Assembly: GCA_937877685.1 (NCBI GenBank)
Contig: CALFGU010000076.1
Coordinates: 1-21,581 of the forward strand
DNA from: an uncultured Prevotella sp.
GTDB lineage: Bacteria > Bacteroidota > Bacteroidia > Bacteroidales > Bacteroidaceae
Length of the DNA stretch: 21,581 nt
Reading direction: 5' to 3'
Shown here: piece after piece, positions 8,439 through 14,850 of the stretch
How positions within the stretch are numbered: the first letter of the stretch is position 1
Layout: each line of letters starts with the position of its first letter
The notes under the pieces: generated by a model
The model's database searches: none
Seen by the model: only the letters and a program-made list of their open reading frames with translations
Told to the model about the DNA's origin: nothing
Program-made: the position numbers and the translations under genes

Positions 8439-8789
8439 AACAAGACTTATTCTAATTTACCACAAAATTAAATAAAAATCTCCTACTCACCCCTCTCCAA
8501 CTCCGAAAATTCGCCCTCACTTCCCTTATTTTTTATCCCTATCGCCCAATCACACAAGCATATTTTTCCCTCCCCCATCTGTAACACGAAAAATTCAACC
8601 TCAAATTGTGGTTCGAGTTAGTAACTTAGCGCGCACAATGTTACTTTAAGAATCTCCTAACTCTCAAACTGTATCACCTCTTCTAAACCCCTAAACGTCA
8701 ATATCCTAAAAAGCACCAATTTAACCACACTCCCTCCCCACCCTAACACAAGGCATGCACCTACGCGCCCTCAAAAAATCCCCTCGAAG
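8439..8789. other. Non-coding spacer upstream of parC and tRNA-Leu
   Basis: About 350 bp with no credible gene. The plus strand is pyrimidine-rich with many CCCTC-like runs, unlike the coding regions around it. The only signals I see are a TAnnTTTG-type box for parC (TAATTTTG, 8463-8470, minus strand) and, at its right end, the tRNA promoter. Nothing else in the stretch looks structured. Confidence 0.4.
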
Positions 8790-8820
8790 TTTGGCAGTTC
8801 AAAAAAAGAGTGTAACTTTG
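8790..8820 (+). promoter_or_regulatory. Bacteroidota-type promoter of tRNA-Leu
   Basis: TTTG (8790-8793) and TAACTTTG (8813-8820) are separated by 19 bp and match the Bacteroidota sigma-ABfr consensus TTTG / TAnnTTTG. The tRNA begins 10 bp after the box, as expected for a tRNA transcript with a very short leader. Confidence 0.85.
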
Positions 8821-8830
8821 CACCTCGTAA

Positions 8831-8912
8831 GCGCCTGTGGCGAAATTGGTAGACGCGCCAGACTTAGGATCTGGTATCGCGAGATGTGTAGGTTCGAGTC
8901 CTATCAGGCGCA
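8831..8912 (+). tRNA. tRNA-Leu (anticodon UAG)
   Basis: An 82-nt class II cloverleaf. The acceptor stem GCGCCTG (8831-8837) pairs with CAGGCGC (8905-8911), with discriminator A at 8912. The anticodon stem CCAGA/TCTGG (8858-8862, 8870-8874) closes the loop CTTAGGA with anticodon TAG (8865-8867). The T arm is GTAGG-TTCGAGT-CCTAT (8888-8904), and a long variable arm lies between, as expected for leucine. It reads CUN codons. The CCA end is not encoded. Confidence 0.97.
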
Positions 8913-8913
8913 C

Positions 8914-8942
8914 AAAGGAGAGGTTCAATCCTCTCCTTTTTT
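8914..8942 (+). terminator. Intrinsic terminator of tRNA-Leu
   Basis: A 10-bp perfect stem AAAGGAGAGG / CCTCTCCTTT (8914-8923 and 8930-8939) with a 6-nt loop, followed by T residues, starts two bases after the tRNA end. Confidence 0.9.
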
Positions 8943-9040
8943 AGTGTTCATAACAATACAACCATAAGTCATAACATGCTGTGTAGTGGGTTGTTACTGA
9001 CAGATTTTCGTGAACCTATTACATTCCGCACAGCAAATAA

Positions 9041-9082
9041 AAAGAAGCAATGTCCCACAGAGGCGTGAGGCATTGCTTCTTT
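9041..9082 (-). terminator. Intrinsic terminator for the GT90 gene
   Basis: A 12-bp perfect stem, AAAGAAGCAATG (9041-9052) with CATTGCTTCTTT (9071-9082), and an 18-nt loop. On the minus strand it is followed by TTATTTG, so it can end transcripts coming from the GT90 gene about 160 bp upstream. The loop contains CACAGAGG (9056-9063), which is complementary to CCTCTGTG at 9118-9125 earlier in the same transcript. Confidence 0.75.
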
Positions 9083-9147
9083 CGTTAATAAGGTTCGCAA
9101 ACTACAAATAAGTTTGCCCTCTGTGCTTACGTCACGTGACGGTTCTT

Positions 9148-9245
9148 CGTTAAACTTTTATCGTTAAACGTTCCACGTTAACCCTTCACCGTTCCCCGTT
9201 CATCGCTAAACTTTAAACGTTAATCGTTAAACGTTCACCGTTTAC
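9148..9245 (+). repeat. Fourteen-unit degenerate 7-bp repeat array
   Basis: Fourteen consecutive 7-bp units run without insertion or deletion from 9148 to 9245, each close to C(G/T)TT followed by three bases that are never G. Examples are CGTTAAA (9148), CGTTCCA (9169), CGTTCAT (9197) and CGTTTAC (9239). GGTTCTT just before (9141-9147) may be a fifteenth unit. The only G residues in the 98 bp are at unit position 2. The last unit includes the stop codon of the GT90 gene. No core of the kind seen in the composite elements adjoins it. Confidence 0.85.
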
Positions 9246-10255
9246 AAAGGTTGTTGCCCCGAAAGGCGCAAGTATTTTTCGGCCACGAGGAACTGGATGA
9301 GTTGTTCGCGTTCTTCGTTCATAAACTGACGCACAAACTCATGCGCATTATCAATAATACGCTGGGCCTCATCGGGATGGGAGATGTAATAATTCATGCG
9401 TTCCTCAAGGTCGGAGAGGTCAGACTTAATTTCTACGTAATGCACGTTAGGCACCAATCTGCCTTCCATAAACCACGTTTCACAAGTTGGGCGGGGCATT
9501 ACGGCAAGACTATTTGACGACATTACCCACTTCAGGTTCGTAGCAACGTCGTTACCCTCGAGCGCCATAATAAATTTGTAGTCCAAGTGTTCACGAATCG
9601 TCTTCTTCGGAGTCTTCCATTCGGGATTGACTTCTTCATTTCCTACGACTCCACAATCACACATAGGATGGTTAAAATACATTTCAAGGAACTGCGTACG
9701 CTGGCGACTCCAACGGATTTTCCCGCGGAAGATGGTCTTATCCATTTTCTCCGCCCAGGGTTTGGAATCGTTCACCCACATAAAGTGGCGCCACTTATCC
9801 AGTTTGAGCACTACGGAATTCTGGTTCGTATCGCTCAACAAGCGACTCTTCACAAAAGCAGGCGCTTTGGGTGTGAAGTAAACGTCACCTGGAACGTAGG
9901 CGGCGCGACACGACGGGCGGAACCAGCGAATGGCGTCGCGGAAATCGAAATAATATGCCGAGTGGAAGGTAGAGAGTTTAAACTTGTCAACGCGGTCAAG
10001 GAAATGAAAGATACCCCCATTGCGCTCGTGCCAAGTTTCGGCGGGGAGTTCGAAAGGCGCCGTGAGCGTGTTGTAATAATTCACGCGGTCAAGGATATAT
10101 GCCTTATCGGGATGGTTATCTAATTGCTTGAGCATGCGTTTTGCCTTCATGCGATAGAAGCACGAGGGCACCAGTTTCTTCAGCACATTGCGAACGTAGT
10201 AACTCCCCTTCGAGGGTTTGCCACTCGTCAATCGGTATTTTAAAGAGTCTGCCAT
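9242..10255 (-). CDS. Glycosyltransferase family 90 (CAP10/LpsA-like)
   Basis: A 337-residue GT90-type protein (Pfam Glyco_transf_90), a family linked to capsule and lipopolysaccharide sugar transfer, acting in the cytoplasm or at the inner membrane. The basic N-terminus lacks a clear signal peptide. Family features are FRGKIRWSRQRTQF (176-189), then the conserved block YKFIMALEGNDVATNLKW (226-243) with SSNS (246-249), and PTCETWFMEGRLVP (256-269). The start is taken at the ATG at 10255; a GTG at 10264 is in frame but less likely. It stands alone: its neighbours are a tRNA gene and metF on the other strand, and it is separated from the main glycan cluster by parC. Heptad arrays lie at its stop codon and about 80 bp beyond its start. 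Donor and acceptor sugars are unknown. Confidence 0.87.
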   Translation of the reverse strand: MADSLKYRLTSGKPSKGSYYVRNVLKKLVPSCFYRMKAKRMLKQLDNHPDKAYILDRVNYYNTLTAPFELPAETWHERNGGIFHFLDRVDKFKLSTFHSAYYFDFRDAIRWFRPSCRAAYVPGDVYFTPKAPAFVKSRLLSDTNQNSVVLKLDKWRHFMWVNDSKPWAEKMDKTIFRGKIRWSRQRTQFLEMYFNHPMCDCGVVGNEEVNPEWKTPKKTIREHLDYKFIMALEGNDVATNLKWVMSSNSLAVMPRPTCETWFMEGRLVPNVHYVEIKSDLSDLEERMNYYISHPDEAQRIIDNAHEFVRQFMNEEREQLIQFLVAEKYLRLSGQQPL

Positions 10256-10332
10256 AAAGTTCACTTTTACGCTTACAAAGGTAGATTATTCTTTCATACC
10301 AAGCAAATAGATGAGGAAGAAAAAGGGAAAAA

Positions 10333-10440
10333 GTGAACGGGGTGGGAACGATGAAAGGTGAAAGGTGAAAGACCATGCGGAGTGATAGCACCGCTCCAGC
10401 CTCCCCGTTCTCCGTTAACCATTTACCGTTAACCATTTAC
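10333..10440 (-). repeat. Composite intergenic repeat, copy 1 (inverted heptad arrays around a core)
   Basis: On the plus strand, heptads of the NNNAA(A/C)G type lie at 10344-10371 (GGGAACG, ATGAAAG, GTGAAAG twice), with an offset GTGAACG at 10333. Then come CCATGCGG (10373-10380), a spacer ending in CGCTCC (10392-10397), and five heptads of the complementary C(G/A)TTNNN type (10406-10440: CGTTCTC, CGTTAAC, CATTTAC, CGTTAAC, CATTTAC). On the minus strand the core reads GGAGCG, 11 nt, CCGCATGG, the same spacing as in copy 2. The two arrays are inverted to each other, so an RNA copy could fold back. Confidence 0.7.
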
Positions 10441-10693
10441 CCTCAGAACTTCTTAACCTCAAAATCTCCCCAAACTAAGTCTTAAATTGTCGTTCGTAAG
10501 TTTCTAATTGTTGCTCGAATTATACTTTTTGTTTTCCTTAAAACTATTTCTGTTTTGAGGACACTTAAATAGGGAACGACACAGAGCATTCTTTCGACAC
10601 GAATGGCACTATCCGCAATAACTAAATTACGGGGTAATAGGGTTCTTTATTTCTTTATTGCAACCCCCTTTAAATCGATAATTCTCAAGAAAG
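10441..10693. other. AT-rich spacer, no gene seen
   Basis: About 250 bp of AT-rich sequence between the composite repeat and the metF promoter. I see no coding frame of substance, no hairpin with a T tract and no further heptads. TAACTAAATTACG at 10619-10631 is shared with the spacer at 2263-2275. Confidence 0.4.
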
Positions 10694-10725
10694 GTTGGAG
10701 GTCTCAAAGGAAAAATGTATTTTTG
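10694..10725 (+). promoter_or_regulatory. Bacteroidota-type promoter of the metF operon
   Basis: TATTTTTG (10718-10725) matches TAnnTTTG, and GTTG (10694-10697) stands 20 bp upstream in place of TTTG. Transcription would start near 10731 and give a leader of about 100 nt before the metF ATG. Confidence 0.75.
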
Positions 10726-10740
10726 TACCTTAATGAGGCA

Positions 10741-10791
10741 GTGTGTCGCACAATGACCTTGACGCTTGGATAACGTGACTTTGTGACACGT
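10741..10791 (+). promoter_or_regulatory. Structured leader hairpin upstream of metF
   Basis: GTGTGTCGCA (10741-10750) pairs over 10 contiguous bp (three G-U) with TGTGACACGT (10782-10791), enclosing a 31-nt loop. A second small hairpin, TTTCA-AACG-TGAAA (10816-10829), ends two bases before the metF start codon. Loop bases GGAT could pair with ATCC further downstream. I do not recognise it as a known riboswitch class. Given the position, a regulatory leader that responds to methionine or folate status is conceivable but unproven. Confidence 0.4.
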
Positions 10792-10831
10792 GCTTCAAAT
10801 CCGCCATTCCATCAATTTCAAACGTGAAACT

Positions 10832-11782
10832 ATGTCTATCACGGAACTCATCCACAAAGAAGGTCCCGCCTTTTCATTCGAGGTGTTGCCACCGCTGAAA
10901 GGAACGGGTTTTGAAAACCTGCGCCAGACGATTGAAAAGTTGCGAGAATTCAGTCCGAAATACATTAACATCACGACCCACCGCTCGGAGTTTGTTTACA
11001 AAGACTTGGGCGGCGGACTCATGCAACGCCACCGTATGCGCCGTCGTCCAGGAACGGTTGCCGTTGCGGCTGCCATAAAAAATGCTTTCAATATTCCCGT
11101 CGTGCCTCACGTAGTATGTAGCGGTTGCACAAGGGAACAGATTGAATACATGTTGCTCGACCTTCAGTTTTTGGGTATTGAAAACCTCCTCGTTTTGCGA
11201 GGTGATAAAGCGAAAGAGGATACCATGTTCCAACCCGAACCTGATGGTTATGCGCACACTACGGAGTTGCAGGAGCAAATCAATGCTTTCAACAACGGCA
11301 CGTTTATTGACGGTTCGCCCATCAAGGTGCCTGGAAAACATTTCTCCTATGGCGTGGCATGTTACCCTGAAAAGCATGAGGAGGCGCCCAACTTGCAGAC
11401 AGACATCTCGTGGTTTAAGCGCAAGGTGGAACTCGGTGCGGAATATGGCGTAACGCAACTCTTTTATGACAATCAGGCATACTTCCGCTTCGTAGAGAAA
11501 TGCCGTCAAGAGGGTATCCACGTGCCCATCATCCCAGGTATCAAACCGCTCACGAGATTGACGCAGTTGCAGGTCGTTCCCAAGGTGTTCCATTGCGACC
11601 TTCCTGAAGCGCTTGTCCGAGAAGCGCAGAAATGCACTACGGACGAACAGGTGAAGCAGTTGGGTATTGAGTGGAGCGTGGCGCAGTGTAAAGAACTCCT
11701 CGCTCACGGTTGCCCCAGTCTGCATTTCTACACTGTTTCGGCGGTAGATTCAATTGCTGAAATTGCGAAACAAATTTATTAA
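10832..11782 (+). CDS. metF: Methylenetetrahydrofolate reductase
   Basis: This 316-residue enzyme reduces 5,10-methylene-THF to 5-methyl-THF, the methyl donor for methionine synthesis, using FAD in a TIM barrel. Visible features are FSFEVLPP (14-21) with the catalytic-type Glu17, the strand INITTHRS (45-52), VPHVVCSG (91-98), LVLRGDKA (120-127, flavin contact) and HFSYGVACYPEKHEEAPN followed by the LFYDNQAYFRF segment typical of MTHFR. I chose the ATG at 10832; the longer frame from a GTG at 10790 runs through the leader hairpin and adds no family residues. Length is normal for bacterial MetF. It is the first gene of the plus-strand operon, followed after 105 bp of repeats by holB. Confidence 0.96.
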   Translation: MSITELIHKEGPAFSFEVLPPLKGTGFENLRQTIEKLREFSPKYINITTHRSEFVYKDLGGGLMQRHRMRRRPGTVAVAAAIKNAFNIPVVPHVVCSGCTREQIEYMLLDLQFLGIENLLVLRGDKAKEDTMFQPEPDGYAHTTELQEQINAFNNGTFIDGSPIKVPGKHFSYGVACYPEKHEEAPNLQTDISWFKRKVELGAEYGVTQLFYDNQAYFRFVEKCRQEGIHVPIIPGIKPLTRLTQLQVVPKVFHCDLPEALVREAQKCTTDEQVKQLGIEWSVAQCKELLAHGCPSLHFYTVSAVDSIAEIAKQIY

Positions 11783-11885
11783 AAGGAGAAAGGAAAAAGG
11801 AGAAAGGAGAAAAATGCAGGAACGTTATAGTCCAACCGCATGGTTTCTCATTTCTAATTTCTCCAATCTCATTTCTAATTTTCCC
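11779..11885 (+). repeat. Composite intergenic repeat, copy 2 (fills the metF-holB gap)
   Basis: Five heptads of NNNAAAG type run from the metF stop codon (11779-11813: TTAAAAG, GAGAAAG, GAAAAAG, GAGAAAG, GAGAAAA). The core follows: GGAACG (11819-11824), TTATAGT (11825-11831), CCAA and CCGCATGG (11836-11843). Six pyrimidine-rich heptads then run from 11844 to 11885 (TTTCTCA, TTTCTAA, TTTCTCC and so on; a 15-bp stretch repeats with period 21). The holB ATG is at 11888. The GGAGAAA units can pair with the TTTCTCC-like units across the core. Confidence 0.75.
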
Positions 11886-11887
11886 CC

Positions 11888-13006
11888 ATGCTCTACTCCT
11901 CCATCATAGCCCAAGAAGGCATTAAGGAAAGACTCCGTCGGCAAATCGTAACGGGGAGAGTTCCGCATGCCCAACTCTTTAGCGGGCCTGAAGGTTGCGG
12001 AAAGTTGCCCATGGCACTCGCCTTTGCCGAGGCATTGCTCTGTCAGTCGCCTGTCGATGGCAATCCCTGTGGCGAATGTCGCTCCTGCAAGATGATGAAG
12101 CATTTTGAGCACCCCGACCTTCACTTCCTGTTCCCCAACAAGAAGTCTTCAGAAGAAACATTAAGCACAGCGCACCTCCGCACTTGGAGAGATGAATTGG
12201 CGCGTTCCATTTATCTTGACACAAAACGCTGGTATGCCGCAATGGGTACGGAAAACCAGCAACCCATTATCAATGTGAAGGACGCCGCTTACATGTCAGA
12301 TGCACTGAACCTGACCGCCCAACAAGGAGGATACCGAGTGGTGATTATTTGGCACGCTGAATTGATAAACGAACAGGCGGCGAATAAGATTCTTAAGATA
12401 TTGGAAGAACCACCTACGAAAACGGTGATTATTCTGATTACAGAAACGCCCGAGCGTTTGCTTCAAACGATTGTCAGTCGCACACAAAACATTGAATTTC
12501 CAGCACTGACACCCACCGAAATCCAAGAAGTACTCGTCAAACAGCATGGCATGGCCGACGAAACGGCACTCACCATTGCGCGCAACGCCAACGGAAGTTA
12601 CACACAAGCCGTAAACTTGATTCAAGCAAACGAAGAAACCGCCATCTTCTTCGACCTCTTTGTGCAACTCATGCGTAAATGCTACATGCGCGACATTAAG
12701 GAGATGCACAAATGGAGTGAACTCGTTGCAGAATGGGGGCGCGAAAAACAAAAAAACTTCCTCCGCTATTGCCAACACATGGTGCGCGAAAACTTCATCT
12801 TTAATTTTCACGACCCTAACTTAAATTACCTTGCCGCAAACGAACGCGACTTCTCAACGCGCTTCTCGCCCTTCATCAATGAGAGAAACGTTATCGGCAT
12901 TATGGAAGAACTCTCACTCGCTGAGCGCGACATCACGCAGAACGTCAATCCCCGCATGGTGTTCTTCGACTTTGCGCTCAAGATGATTGTCTTGCTCATA
13001 AAATAA
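11888..13006 (+). CDS. holB: DNA polymerase III delta' subunit-like clamp-loader ATPase
   Basis: This 372-residue AAA+ protein belongs to the clamp loader that places the sliding clamp on DNA during replication. The Walker A motif is GPEGCGKL (33-40). The zinc-binding cysteines are Cys52, Cys61, Cys64 and Cys67 (CGECRSC). The core has VVIIWHAELINEQAANKIL, then ILEEPP, the signature of delta'/gamma subunits. The usual SRC motif appears as SRTQ (IVSRTQNIEF). The C-terminal part is the helical collar-like region. The ATG at 11888 is the only reasonable start, right after the repeat-filled gap behind metF. It lies 61 bp before the PSP1 gene, probably in the same operon. Confidence 0.93.
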   Translation: MLYSSIIAQEGIKERLRRQIVTGRVPHAQLFSGPEGCGKLPMALAFAEALLCQSPVDGNPCGECRSCKMMKHFEHPDLHFLFPNKKSSEETLSTAHLRTWRDELARSIYLDTKRWYAAMGTENQQPIINVKDAAYMSDALNLTAQQGGYRVVIIWHAELINEQAANKILKILEEPPTKTVIILITETPERLLQTIVSRTQNIEFPALTPTEIQEVLVKQHGMADETALTIARNANGSYTQAVNLIQANEETAIFFDLFVQLMRKCYMRDIKEMHKWSELVAEWGREKQKNFLRYCQHMVRENFIFNFHDPNLNYLAANERDFSTRFSPFINERNVIGIMEELSLAERDITQNVNPRMVFFDFALKMIVLLIK

Positions 13007-13067
13007 GTTTATGCTCTAAAACAACTAATACATATAGAGCAACTAAAATATCTCCCCTAAAAAATAT

Positions 13068-14261
13068 ATGAACAAAGAATTTATGATACATCCCTGCCTG
13101 CGCGGACTCAGTGCGAAAGGTTGCGGCAGACAGGACAAACAACTGAATACGTACGACTACTTTGCCGACATCCCCGGCAATAACGATGCGTGCGACCTCG
13201 TAGAAGTGCAATTTAAGCACACTCGCAAGGGATATTATCGCAATGAAAATCGCATTCCTCTGCAAAAGGGCGACATTGTTGCCGTTGAGGCATCACCAGG
13301 TCACGACATCGGTGTCGTAACCCTCACTGGGCAACTCGTTCCTCTGCAAATGAAGAAGGCATGCCTCAGACCCGACACCGAGATTAAGCGTATCTATCGC
13401 AAAGCTCGCCCTGTGGACATGGAGAAATACGAAGAGGCGCAATCACGTGAGCATGACACGATGATACAAGCACGTCAGATAGCAAAAGACCTTAATCTCG
13501 ACATGAAAATTGGCGACGTAGAGTATCAAGGAGACTGCAACAAAGCTATTTTCTACTACATCGCCGACCAGCGTGTCGATTTCCGTCAACTTATTAAGGT
13601 GCTTGCCGAAACGTTCCACGTACGCATTGAAATGCGTCAGATTGGTGCACGCCAGGAAGCCGGTCGCATCGGCGGAATTGGACCTTGCGGACGCGAACTT
13701 TGCTGTGCCACATGGGTAAAAAACTTCAACAGCGTTTCAACTGCCGCTGCGCGTTTCCAGGATATCTCTCCCAACCCTCAAAAATTGGCAGGACAGTGCG
13801 CAAAACTCAAATGCTGCCTCAACTATGAAGTGGACACGTACATGGAAGCCGCACGCAAGTTGCCCAGTCGTGAAATCACGCTCGAAACTGCCGATGCTAC
13901 GTTCTACCATTTCAAATCCGACATTCTTGCCGGCACTGTAAGTTACAGCACAGACAAACGCATGGCTGCAAATGTAACTACCATCTCGGCGGAACGTGCT
14001 TTTGAAGTGCTTAACATGAACAAGCGTGGCGAAAAGCCCCTTACGCTGAACGACACAACGGAAGTTGCGCCCACCACTCCTATTGACTTGGCAGAACAGG
14101 AAAGTCTTACGCGTTTCGACAAGTCAAAGCGCAAGGGCAATAAGCATCACAATGATAAACCGCGCCATAACGGAGGTCAGCAAGACCAACGCCCCCACAA
14201 CGAACACCGTAACAATCGTGGCGACCGCCGACCTAAGAAGAAAGGTCATTCAGAGCGTTAA
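13068..14261 (+). CDS. PSP1-domain protein, RicT/YaaT-like
   Basis: A 397-residue protein with a PSP1 domain. In Bacillus the homologue RicT (YaaT) forms an iron-sulfur complex with RicA and RicF that influences RNA processing and development; the role in Bacteroidota is not established. The signature cysteines are present: GPCGRELCC (206-213, Cys207/212/213) and QCAKLKCCLNYE (243-254, Cys244/249/250), plus EMRQIGARQEAGRIGG just before. The last 55 or so residues are a basic, His/Asn/Arg-rich, probably disordered tail ending in KKKGHSER, longer than the core family and possibly RNA-binding. Position between holB and gldH matches the order known to me from related genomes. Confidence 0.88.
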   Translation: MNKEFMIHPCLRGLSAKGCGRQDKQLNTYDYFADIPGNNDACDLVEVQFKHTRKGYYRNENRIPLQKGDIVAVEASPGHDIGVVTLTGQLVPLQMKKACLRPDTEIKRIYRKARPVDMEKYEEAQSREHDTMIQARQIAKDLNLDMKIGDVEYQGDCNKAIFYYIADQRVDFRQLIKVLAETFHVRIEMRQIGARQEAGRIGGIGPCGRELCCATWVKNFNSVSTAAARFQDISPNPQKLAGQCAKLKCCLNYEVDTYMEAARKLPSREITLETADATFYHFKSDILAGTVSYSTDKRMAANVTTISAERAFEVLNMNKRGEKPLTLNDTTEVAPTTPIDLAEQESLTRFDKSKRKGNKHHNDKPRHNGGQQDQRPHNEHRNNRGDRRPKKKGHSER

Positions 14262-14299
14262 ATCGCGCTTTCCATTCTCGCAATAACATAAGGGTTACT

Positions 14300-14746
14300 A
14301 TGCGAAACATCCTTCTGTTCATCATATTCATGTGTGTAGGCTGCACTCCTTATGCAGCCTACACTGCTTTTCTACCCGTAGATAATGAGCAGTGGGTCCC
14401 AACGGATTCCGTCAAATTTGAAATCTGCGTTCCGACTTCCTCAAATCCCCACACCTTACACATTTGTGTGCGGACGACAGAGACACATCCGTTTGACTCC
14501 ATCTATCTTCCCTTAGAAATTACCCAAGTTTGGCAAGCGCCAGATACGTTGAGAACAGACACCCTCAGCGTTGCTCTTTTCGACTATACGGGTAATAAAA
14601 ACGGCAAGGGGATTAACCACCGCGACATCCGTGTCGAACTCTGCATATTGGAACCTACCGACACGTTAAAAGGCATGATTTCCATCCGTCCCTGTCTCCC
14701 CCACCCCGTTCACGGAATTAGTCACGTGGGAGTGGAAATCCGTTAA
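14300..14746 (+). CDS. gldH: GldH-family lipoprotein
   Basis: A 148-residue lipoprotein of the GldH family, needed for gliding in Flavobacterium but also common in non-gliding Bacteroidales, where its job is unclear. The signal is short and hydrophobic (RNILLFIIFMCVGC); Cys15 would be lipidated, although the residue at -3 is Cys rather than Leu. GldH features include the opening FLPVDNEQWVPTDSVKFEI, the pattern HICVRTTETHPFDSIYLPLE and a Gly-rich segment near GNKNGKGINHRDI. It lies 38 bp after the PSP1 gene and about 100 bp before the Dus gene. Length is a little under the usual 155-165 residues. Confidence 0.85.
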   Translation: MRNILLFIIFMCVGCTPYAAYTAFLPVDNEQWVPTDSVKFEICVPTSSNPHTLHICVRTTETHPFDSIYLPLEITQVWQAPDTLRTDTLSVALFDYTGNKNGKGINHRDIRVELCILEPTDTLKGMISIRPCLPHPVHGISHVGVEIR

Positions 14747-14850
14747 GACGGTTTCCCTTTTGCGCCATACAGTTTCTCACTTACGACCGCCTAAAAGTAA
14801 TTCTCCGCGTGGGAAGTTACTTATTGTTTTCTTCAATTCTCATTTTATCC

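Noticed and set aside
8755..8967. 70-codon plus-strand frame across the tRNA-Leu
   Set aside because: It runs through a perfect tRNA and its terminator, so it cannot be a gene.
9148..9245. CRISPR array
   Set aside because: Units are 7 bp without spacers, and no cas gene is nearby.
10116..10436. 106-codon minus-strand frame overlapping the GT90 start
   Set aside because: It reads through the heptad arrays of repeat copy 1 and into GT90 out of frame; low-complexity product.
10741..10831. SAM-II or other known SAM riboswitch upstream of metF
   Set aside because: The loop is too long and the conserved nucleotides I recall for SAM-II are not present; kept only as an unclassified structured leader.
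10874..11725. 283-codon minus-strand frame within metF
   Set aside because: Antisense shadow of a gene with firm family motifs.
11783..11813. Purine-rich stretch after metF as a strong ribosome-binding site or terminator
   Set aside because: It is about 75 bp before the holB start and has no T tract; its strict 7-bp register places it in the repeat family.
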